This document shows, piece by piece, positions 56,292-64,000 of a stretch of DNA of 64,000 bases (its first letter is position 1; every line of letters begins with the position of its first letter). The notes below the pieces were generated by a model. The model had not been told where the DNA came from. It did not search any database and saw only the letters and a list, made by a program, of their open reading frames with translations. The translations under genes and the position numbers were made by a program. Location: positions 124,001 through 188,000 of the forward strand of contig NC_089194.1 in assembly GCF_947507565.1 (NCBI RefSeq). The letters are read 5' to 3'. The DNA comes from Oscarella lobularis (Eukaryota; Porifera; Homoscleromorpha; Homosclerophorida; Oscarellidae).

Positions 56292-56870
56292 CTAGACAAA
56301 CTCGTTCAAGACATCATACGTTCCTTTAGTTGGAACGACAGTAAAAGCCCGGTAAACGACCGCGTTTGCCTTCACCACAGGAACATTGAGTGTCACTTTT
56401 AAATCGTCGTTGTAGAAGAGTTCCACTTGAAACTCGTCTCCAAGATTAAAGACAGAGCCTTCAGACAACGGCCTAACGCTGAAGGTGTGCTCATCCGAGT
56501 CGTTTGGAGCATCAACTACATATCGAAGAAAGACGTGAATAATTGCAAGCAACATTGTGTGAAATTTTACGAGTGGCGATGTAGCCTCCGCTAATGTCCC
56601 GACAAATTAATGGTCTAGGACATAAAATTTCAACAGTTGCAATCGAAGATGGGCGTGCTACAAATTTCCAGGGTTGGCCGGTTAGGCAAGGAAGCTCGTT
56701 TGTTCCGAGGCAAAAAAACTCGATTGACGTAATCCGACGTTTCTACAAACTGCTAAATTGACTGGGATGTTGCACGTGAGATTCCCCTCTATATATACAA
56801 TAGGCGTACAACCAAAAAAGAGACCGACGACAGACACGACGCAAACGAGATCTTCGGAGTTGACGATCAT
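56292..56870 (-). CDS. Small secreted-protein family member (DAPN family), second copy
   Basis: The last exon 56292-56515 and the preceding exon ending at 56571 share phase and motifs with the gene at 36844: CLGTNELPCLTGQPWKF, CPRPLIC, LDAPNDSDEHTFSVRP and VELFYNDDLKVTL. The start at 56870 gives MIVNSEDLVCVVSVVGLFFG, a good signal peptide. Between the signal region and CLGTNEL the frame changes at a run of seven T (near 56708-56714) and I see no clear intron, so this copy may carry a one-base lesion. It also lacks a stretch of about 30 residues present in the other copy. The 15 bases around the ATG (ACAATGATCGTCAAC) are identical to those of the CRD-LTD gene at 39107. Confidence 0.65.
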
Positions 56871-58169
56871 TGTTCCCGGTTTGGGCGTTGGATGGCTCGT
56901 CGAGTAAAGCATGCATAATTTTCTTTGTCGGAGAGGCCTTTAAAGTGACGTTGAATTCAACGTCCGCTTGAATAACTTAGTGAGAATCATAGTAATAGTC
57001 AATCACTTATTAGTCTTTCTCGGTCGGAATGGTCATTCAAGACATGAACGCGCGCTTCATAGAACTAGCTCTTTCCGGGAATGGATGCTGACATTAAAAG
57101 GCTTCTTCCCTCGACGATGGTAACTTATGCCTCTAATCGCTTACGTGCCGTTATTTGCTCCAGTCGAATCCCGTTTAACGTCGCTAGCCCCTCAGGCCCC
57201 TAGTAATGGCTTAGCTAGGGAGGGACACGTGCCCTCCCAAAATTTGGGCGCTATGATGGGCGTCCAGTCTGTAGTGTTTTTTACCACGATTGAAATTGTT
57301 ACCTGCACGATTGAGTCATTACAAAATAACGTGCACTAACAAGGTTATTTGCCATTCCTGTCCTAGCAGGTCTTCTTCTGACGATTCACGTCTATTGTGA
57401 TGATATTTACACTTACGAAGAACAGAAAAACTTCATTCTGAGCTCGAAACACGCGTTCGCTCTTCCCGTCCTTGTTCGCTGCTTTTACGGGAGTCTCGTA
57501 ATAACAATACCATGCATACGCCACCCCAATCTGCAAACTTTGCAATGAAGTCGCGTGCTACTGCTTACAATACGTCTGTACATAAACACCGACGAAAACG
57601 GGCTTAAGCAATCTAATATATAAAAATTATAGGCTAATCTCCTCATGGGAAAACTGTCCATCAGCTAGCTATTTAGAGAAAGTCGTCCTGGTTGCATCGA
57701 GTTCTTTTACGTGGGTCTGTCCGTCGACTGATTTTTGCGTTTCTTATCGGAATGAAGTCTATACCTGCATGTTCTCTAACTCAGGCCCGGCGGAGTGGCT
57801 AGTGTTTTGAGGGCCACAAGACACAAAAACAACTTACATTTGTCGATTTATTGGTCGGACCATTGCCCGATCGAGCCAACTTCTCATCTGCTAGTAGAAT
57901 TTAGATCAGTCAATTCAACAGCTCTGCTGTGGCTGTGCATGTTGTACAGTCTAATAGTGACAGTAGCAGCCAGGCTGCGCAGCAATTCAGTCCCTTCTAC
58001 GAGTTAGAAGTTTTCCAAGGCCTGCACTGAATCTACTTATGTAATATTATATTTAACTCTTTTGATGTTGCAGGGAAGGGATCATCTTAGGCTAAGTATC
58101 TCTAGCTGGTCCACAGCTCGTCTTTGATATAAACAAATCCGGCCTCTTCACGTGACCCAACTAGCAGGA
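56871..58169. other. Gap
   Basis: No gene is supported. The right end (from about 58035) is already similar to sequence upstream of the PARP14-like gene, including a CACGTGAC site at 58149-58156. Confidence 0.4.
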
Positions 58170-58945
58170 GCGAGTCTCTGTCTTCTAGAGCTAGGAAAGA
58201 CAGAGCGAGACTTTGGATCGGTCCTTTGAAGGCTCAAACTACTGATTGGAAGCTGAAGCAGCACTTCATCGAGTACGAGTCGACCATCAAGCACATCGTA
58301 GTAAAGGAAAACGGTCTTCGGTCTCGTTCTGGCCCAAAAGGCTACGCCTTAATCCTTTTCCGTGACGAAAACTGACGCTCAAAGGAAGTTGAATGGCACG
58401 CTCTTTCTAGGGAGCCGAATCGAAATAAAATGTCTTCAGCAAGTCTTCCAAAGTAAACTGTAGTACCCTTTCGTCAGTTCTTCGAGTATAAACTGTGACA
58501 TTTTGTTAGGTGCATCGGGGCCCCCGAAGTCCTCGAAGGAGTCACCCGCGAAGCCTTCAGACAAGTCACTGTATGCGTAGCGTCTTTTTTCGACTACGTG
58601 CGGGTAAAGATATTTTTAGGAGATCAGAAGACGTTTCATGCAAAAGAAGCATTACTATTCACGATGCTGGGAACAGAACCGTTTGTGAGCTAATCAAGAC
58701 GCAACTCATCGGTCAAATATCCTCCCAATTTCCTTGCGTGACTTTATCTAGACGTCCTTCGCTTGATTGCTCTCCGCTCGGAAGCTTTTTATTGATTTTC
58801 AAGGCAGTAGACCAGACGTTGATGCTGCCGTTGATTGGACAAACAAGGAAAAAGCAGAACGACATTTGCCCTAGAAATATCTGTTATCAATAGAAAGAAA
58901 GATATTAAGATTTTAAGGCAAGGAATCGATGACAGTTCTCTGAAT
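58170..58945 (+). pseudogene. PARP14-like N-terminal region, broken duplicate
   Basis: This is a close copy of about 62079-62845. The start codon is lost (the sequence runs GCAGGAGCGAGTC where the intact copy has GCAGGAAAATGAGCGAGTC). An 8-base deletion near 58373 shifts the RRM frame, and an in-frame stop follows ICYQ near 58890. The duplicate ends where the intact gene continues. It lies 3.9 kb upstream of the intact gene in the same orientation, with a sulfotransferase gene in between on the other strand. Confidence 0.9.
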
Positions 58946-59278
58946 TCTCTGTACTCGTCATCCCCGGTGTTTCCTACTCTCTACAGACTTTAAAGAGCTA
59001 CCTCCGATGAAATCAAAGAAGGATCGATCATCCATCAACTCATGAAGAGCTACTTCCAAAATCAAAGAAAAAACTTACTTGTCTAAAGTGTCTTTATTTA
59101 AGTACTCCATATACTGTGCATGCATATAGCAAAGTAAGATATCGACAAGGGAAGAATAATTGCTTTGAACAACCATACGGTGAAGGGAGAAAATAATGTA
59201 CGACATAGCAAACAGCAAATTTAAAACAGCACATCCACATCGCAAATTGTGAACAGAAAAAAGCAAAAATGAAATGGC

Positions 59279-60442
59279 CTAATGGTACACGCGCACCTTC
59301 AACGCCGAATTAGTTTCCAACTTCTCATACCACTTAGCCATCAGGGGACGGACTTGGTGTCTGTGACTACGCTTCGACAACGGAATTTTCAAAATTGGTA
59401 ATGTTTTTCCCTTGCATAGGGCTACCATTGCTTCTTTGTACATTTGGACCTCCACAAGAAAGTCCCCTGTTGATTCTTCTTCTTTTCGAATTTTCGTCTG
59501 AAATACCTTGAGGAAATGTTCGTAGATAAGAAAATCGGCGTGCATCCATTGTCTTAACACTTTCTTGTGTTTCTCTTTTAGAACTTTGGCCTCGTGATGT
59601 GCAATAAGTTTTTCGTAGTCCGATGCGTTCTTGTCGCCGCTCTTGAAATCCGGGTGAGAATTCGATGGCACGTTTACAACGTCACTAAGTTTCCAATTCA
59701 TCGTTCGGCGCAGCATTACAATGGATTCCTCACTATATTCCAAGATCATGACCAAGCTAAACTCTTTCTCCATTTCCTCGATTTTGGCGCGGACGTCACT
59801 TTCAGAATATGGTGCATTTATTCCCATTTCATATGCCATAGAGTTCATGATAAGGTAGTGTTGTTTGCAATTCTGAAGCTTGGAATAATATAAACTGGGA
59901 TTATCTAAGACATCAAGTGGGGTCACGTCAATGCCTCCAGCACACTTTCGGATTTCTGGATAGTAATCAAACGCCGAAAGAAAACGCGTTTCAGGATTTC
60001 GAAGAACAGTAAAGTAAACGGGGTTCCTTATAAGGTTGTTCGTTATTTTCGGCGTAAAGCGAGAATGCTCGATGAGAGCGTTGTATTCTCCCGGGCGGTG
60101 ACGATGATAATACCTGCTTGGATCAAAGTTTGGGCCAAAGCCGTACGACCATCTCTTCGGCACGACTTCGATTAGATGGTATGTTTTTATTACATTTCTC
60201 AGCATGTTTCTTATAGACGAGCCGCCAGTCTTGTGTGTCTTAATGAAGACGAAGTTGCGTGTCGGCTCGCCCAAGTGACGCCCGTTGGGAAAGAAGATCT
60301 TCGAGTAGACGATCGGTTTGAAGTTGAAAGTGCACTGAGAGCTGGTGATATTGTTGCTTCTGGCCAGCAGCAGTACCGTGAGTAGAAACCCGGCGACGAT
60401 GGTTAGGATGAACGTGACGGAAGCGTTCAGCGTGAGTGCCAT
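59279..60442 (-). CDS. Galactose-3-O-sulfotransferase-like enzyme, copy 2
   Basis: This is a single intact exon of 387 residues, very close to the copy at 29695-30843 and starting at the same MALTLN. The signal anchor, the PAPS loop KTHKTGGSSIRNML and the region FTVLRNPETRFLS are all retained. The C-terminus differs, ending LKVRVYH instead of LNDTN. Substitutions are spread through the protein, so the copies have diverged for some time while both keep catalytic motifs. The in-frame sequence upstream of the ATG is also conserved (FDPLPLDHTPTSS), hinting at a longer 5' UTR or coding exon. A further upstream open frame on the same strand (to 60741), with an EF-hand-like phrase and a GTATGC donor after EEDSK, could be a first exon, but the phase does not join cleanly. 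Confidence 0.9.
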   Translation of the reverse strand: MALTLNASVTFILTIVAGFLLTVLLLARSNNITSSQCTFNFKPIVYSKIFFPNGRHLGEPTRNFVFIKTHKTGGSSIRNMLRNVIKTYHLIEVVPKRWSYGFGPNFDPSRYYHRHRPGEYNALIEHSRFTPKITNNLIRNPVYFTVLRNPETRFLSAFDYYPEIRKCAGGIDVTPLDVLDNPSLYYSKLQNCKQHYLIMNSMAYEMGINAPYSESDVRAKIEEMEKEFSLVMILEYSEESIVMLRRTMNWKLSDVVNVPSNSHPDFKSGDKNASDYEKLIAHHEAKVLKEKHKKVLRQWMHADFLIYEHFLKVFQTKIRKEEESTGDFLVEVQMYKEAMVALCKGKTLPILKIPLSKRSHRHQVRPLMAKWYEKLETNSALKVRVYH

Positions 60443-60604
60443 GAAAAGCGGGGAAGAAGCTGAAGACGTTGGCGTGTGATCGAGGGGAAGCGGATCGAAA
60501 CCAAACAAGGTTTTAATTAAATGGCATAGATTCTATTCAGATGATGATATACGCATACCTTCGAGTCCTCTTCCTGTTCCACCAAAAGGTCTGGTTCCGC
60601 TTCC

Positions 60605-60881
60605 GGTCCAATTAGCGATCGAGGGCGTGTCCTTACGAACGCAACGCTACTGTACAGTAGCATCAACTCTTCGAAATCGACGTTCCTGCTTCGATTGGAA
60701 TCGAAGGAACCGTCTTCGACGTTCGCAACGTATTTTTTCATCTTGTTCGTAAGCTTTGTGAAGCCGTTTTGGCGCAGATACCACCCAGAACTGTTGTAAT
60801 GCTTACGAACGAAATGTAAACATACGACGTCGCGAATGTGAGTTGATGCGTTCGTAAGGACACGCCCTCGCTAATTGGTCC
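60605..60881. repeat. Inverted repeat flanking 200 bases
   Basis: The arm at 60605-60643 (GGTCCAATTAGCGATCGAGG and onward to ACGAACGCA) is the near-exact reverse complement of 60847-60881, with one small two-base gap. The interior is unrelated to known elements. It may be the ends of a small DNA transposon. Confidence 0.85.
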
Positions 60882-60901
60882 TCAGGAACATTTTGGCCGT
60901 A

Positions 60902-60977
60902 GCCTCGCGTGTCAGGCCCTCCGCGATAGCGCGCGTGGCGCAGGGAGGGCTATCGCGGAGGGCCTGGCACGCGAGGC
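60902..60977. repeat. 29-base-arm hairpin
   Basis: The left arm 60902-60930 and right arm 60949-60977 are reverse complements with a single mismatch, separated by an 18-base loop. Both arms are GC-rich (GCCTCGCGTG at the outer end). Confidence 0.95.
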
Positions 60978-61023
60978 CGGATTTTCTCTGTGGACCGTTA
61001 TACGGGACAAAGAGAAAGGTCTT

Positions 61024-61225
61024 GGGTACGAGTAGTCTGGTTAATTATAACCAGGCCTTTGCGCGCGTTACCGCTGGCGAAAGGGTCTGGCGAAACAGGG
61101 CATGTCGATGTGTACACGGCGCACTCTGGAGTGCGCCGTGTACACATCGACATGCCCTGTTTCGCCAGACCCTTTCGCCAGCGGTAACGCGCGCAAGGGC
61201 CTGGTTAACCAGACTAGGGTACGAG
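61024..61225. mobile_element. Foldback/MITE element with 9-base target-site duplication
   Basis: The element 61033-61216 is almost one continuous palindrome: arms of about 90 bases, beginning TAGTCTGGTTAA and ending TTAACCAGACTA, meet around a two-base centre at 61127-61128. The inner 60 or so bases of each arm match perfectly; the outer part has a short indel and one mismatch. It is flanked by identical 9-base copies GGGTACGAG at 61024-61032 and 61217-61225. A 9-base duplication is typical of Mutator-like (MULE) transposition. No transposase is encoded. Confidence 0.93.
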
Positions 61226-62075
61226 AGCTAGCGTATACACCTGGTGCATGAATTTCTCAACAAATTCCAACAGACATACGGTCATACCACCACGATATAT
61301 CTACACACATACATGCATATACGTTTGCAAACTTCACTAACACAAATCAAATCTACCTTGGCGTTCTTCAGATCAATATAAATCTCAGTTATACAGGCTG
61401 ATGAAGTGACGACTATCGAACAATCGGAGCGCTGCAAGTTGGCCAGCGTCACGATACGGATCTTCCAATATTCTGACAAGCCTTGCAGTGGCGTCTATAC
61501 TTATTTAATAATTATTACGAGACGTTGACTTGTGGAATTACGTCACTTACGCGGAAAGTAAGACTATGACCCATTTCAAGCATCATGGTTACAATTATTA
61601 ATAACTTATTGTCTAAAGAAAAACCAATGAATCAATCCTCAAGAGAAACTTCAAAGAGGAACACCTTTCAGCCTGCCCGTTCAAGGTCTTGCTCATTGAA
61701 ATGACTCTGTTCTTTTGAGGATCAAGACGTTTCAAATGATGACGTCACGAAATGAAATGATTTCTGACCACATCAAAACTCTCTTTTGAGAGCTTTGTGT
61801 ACGTCGTCGTGTCGATTTGTCTTTTGAGATGTAATGGTATGTTTTAGTGGAGCACAAATAATTGCCTAATCAAAGAGCGCATGATCAGTTGATTCATGCC
61901 GATTGATTTATTAACGCATGGGCTACTAATGCAATATTATATTTTGCTCTTTTAATGTTGCTGGGGATGGATCACCTAAGCAGTAGTCTCTGATCTAAGT
62001 TTCTTCATTGGATCCTTAACAAGACTGGTCTTTGATATAAACAATCCTCCTCACGTGACCCATACTAGCAGGAAA
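61226..62075. other. Intergenic region and promoter of the PARP14-like gene
   Basis: A TGACGTCA site lies near 61740 and a CACGTGAC site at 62052-62059, about 17 bases before the ATG at 62076. The section from about 61920 is shared with the upstream pseudogene copy. No other gene is seen. Confidence 0.45.
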
Positions 62076-64000
62076 ATGAGCGAGTCTCTCTCTTCTAGAG
62101 CTAGGAAAGACAGAGCGAGGCTTTGGGTCGGTCCTTTGAAGGCTCAAACTACTGATTGGAAGCTGAAGCAGCACTTCGTCGAGTACGAGTCGGCCATCAA
62201 GCACATCGTAGTAAAGGAAAACGGTCTTCGGTCTCGTTCTGGTCCAAAAGGCTACGCCTTAATCCTTTTCCGTGACGAAAACTCAGCTGCAGACGCTCAA
62301 AGAAAGTTGAATGGCACGCTCTTTCTAGGGAGCCGAATCGAAGTAAAATGTCGTCAACAATTGTTCCAAAGTAAACTGTAGTACTTTTTTCGAGTGTAAA
62401 CTGTGGCATTTTTTGTTAGGTGCATCGGGGCCCCCAAAGTCCTCAAAGAAGTCACCCGCGAAGTCTTCAGACCAGCCACTGTATGTGTAGCGTCTTTTTT
62501 GTGTACGTAAGGTAATGATTTTTCAGAAGATCAAAAGACGTTTCATGCAAACGAAGCATCACTGTTCACGATCGTGGGAACAGAACCGTTTGGGAGCTTT
62601 TCAAGACGCAACTTATTGGTCTAATATCTTCTCAATTTCCTCGCGTTACTTTATCTAGACGTCCTTCGCTTGACGGTGCTTCGCTCGAAAGCTTTTTTAT
62701 TGATTTTCAAGGCAGTAGACCAGACGTTGATGCTGCCGTTGATTGGACAAGGAAAAAGCAGAACGAAGTTTGCCCTAGAAATATCTGTTATCACAGAAAG
62801 AAAGATGTAAAGATTTTAAGGCAAGGAATCGATGACGGTTCTCTGAATTTAGAGGCATTCGCTTCAGAACTAGAAGTAGAATGCAAGCTGTTGGAACTTG
62901 GTGAAACCGAGGCAATTATTGAAGTTGCGTCGTTTTTCGATGAATCTACTGACTCATTCACGCTTGCACTTGACGATTTTCTTTCTGATGAAGCGTCTCG
63001 AGTTGCAGAGGAGTACCCCGCTTCAGACTTGGAGCTCGAATTTTTACGAAGACGTCAATTTTCAAAGTTAGTTAAGCACGACTCTCTATCTTTCGACGCA
63101 ACAAAGAGTGGCGTTCTTTTGACGGGCCCCAAGTATGCAGTGCGAACTGTTTCACAGCAAATCGAAGACTTTCTAGAAGACTTTGTTGAAGAGTCATTTG
63201 ACGTTTCTTATTCGCCGAGAGCTTTCACAGCTGCAAAAGCAAAATTTTACGCCATTCAACGAGATTTTAGTTCACCGGAGTGCTTGATTCACGTTTTGCC
63301 ACCTCGTTCGGGTCCCCGCGATTCAGGAGTGACACTCATATCGCTTTCCGGTGTGGACCGTGATGCCTTGTTTAATGCCAAGCAAGAGATACTCGCTGTG
63401 CCTCGTCTCTTAGATGAATTCAGTGGGGCAGTTGCAATGCAGTGCGTAAATCGTAATGCATTGCTTGAGAAGAAGATTGTTTTAGAAAAGCAACTTAGCG
63501 TTGGATTAGACATCAGAAAGAAGGACGTGTTTGTGTATGCAACTTCTCAGGAACAATTCGATGAGGCTGAACGTGTTTTGAAAGAGGAAGTGGATGACGG
63601 CATCCAACGTTACGAAAGCCCTCGAGAGTCTGTCACAAAGACCCTCTGTTCGACTGCGTGGAACAAGGTTCTTCACTTGGCCAAATCATCTAAAGTTTTC
63701 GCTGAGCCAAAGGAAGATGGCACAGCTATACTCATTAAGCGAGGTTCGCTGCAGGGCGTCGCAGCGTTCCGCTGCGCCTTGGATGAACTCTCAGAGAAAA
63801 TTGAGGTGTCAAGTTCTTCAAGGAGTACCGAAGCAGTCAGTGGCTCTTACAAGCACGATCGAGGATCAGTGGTGCAGGCCTTATGTACCACTCATTGGGA
63901 TAAAGTCGTGATCGAAGCCAAACGCTTTTCGGTTTTTGCGCAAAAGGGTCAAGATGACGACTCAATTCATGTTCGTTGTGGCTCCAAACTGAAGAAAGCT
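62076..64000 (+). CDS. PARP14-like protein, N-terminal part (RRM and KH-like repeats)
   Basis: Exon 1 (62076-62370) encodes an RRM: ARLWVGPL is RNP2-like and GYALILF RNP1-like. Exon 2 is 62420-62480, and a long third exon begins at 62527 or 62530 (an AAG/NAG pair of acceptors three bases apart) and stays open to the window end, about 490 codons. That exon holds repeated beta-alpha segments (FDVSYSPRAFTAAKAKFYAIQ; AALDELSEKIEVSSSS-like) in the manner of the degenerate KH repeats between the RRMs and macrodomains of PARP14/PARP10. Macro, WWE and catalytic domains would lie beyond the window. PARP14-family proteins mono-ADP-ribosylate targets and act in antiviral and innate immune responses. I start at MSESL because the broken copy lost exactly this ATG. 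Family placement is inference from architecture. Confidence 0.75.

Noticed and set aside
60517-60741. An EF-hand-like first exon of sulfotransferase copy 2
   Set aside because: The phrase DSNRSRNVDFEEL resembles an EF-hand loop and a GTATGC donor follows, but the phase does not join the ATG-led sulfotransferase frame, and the frame crosses an inverted-repeat arm.

Overview
The window is animal nuclear DNA. Its genes are split by short GT-AG introns (mostly 45-70 bases), intergenic spaces are small, and the products are metazoan: a giant cadherin, a receptor tyrosine phosphatase with fucolectin-like and Ig domains, a kelch-ectodomain receptor kinase, a Frizzled-CRD protein, a complement factor B-like protein, Gal3ST sulfotransferases and a PARP14-like protein. 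The compactness and the odd domain combinations suggest an early-branching animal, most likely a sponge (perhaps a homoscleromorph). That assignment is inference.

Layout. 1-8.4 kb (minus strand): the N-terminal half of a giant cadherin, then a LRRC8/pannexin-like channel gene. 8.7-10.3 kb (plus): a secreted glycosidase-like gene that shares a short divergent promoter with the channel gene. 10.8-15.3 kb (plus): a methyltransferase cluster with one intact gene, one frameshifted copy and several relics, produced by recent local duplication. 16.6-26.4 kb (minus): a 24-exon receptor tyrosine phosphatase followed by a kelch-EGF-TM kinase. 26.7-37.7 kb: a duplicated block with relics of a small secreted protein family, a Gal3ST gene, a 14-exon secreted propeller-like gene and a better preserved member of the small family. 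38.0-39.1 kb (minus): a Frizzled-CRD plus lamin-tail-domain protein. 39.2-44.8 kb: repeat-rich and gene-poor. 44.9-51.6 kb: an inverted pair of factor B-like genes, with the plus copy truncated and broken and the minus copy long. 53.3-54.1 kb: a small sushi-like gene. 54.1-54.9 kb: a broken Gypsy-type LTR/gag remnant. 56.3-60.4 kb: another small-family member, a PARP14-like relic and a second Gal3ST gene. 60.6-61.2 kb: inverted repeats, including a 184-base foldback element with a 9-base target duplication. 62.1 kb to the end (plus): the N-terminal half of a PARP14-like gene.

Common themes. Most products act at the cell surface or are secreted, and suit adhesion, recognition and innate-immune-like roles. 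Tandem and inverted duplication followed by decay recurs in the methyltransferases, the factor B-like pair, the PARP14-like pair, the Gal3ST pair and the small secreted family. Three unusual proteins stand out. The phosphatase has an Ig domain predicted to be cytoplasmic. The factor B-like protein has lost both its MIDAS and its whole serine-protease triad. The receptor kinase has a kelch ectodomain and an acidic activation-loop insert. Exon boundaries were worked out by eye from splice signals and reading-frame phase.
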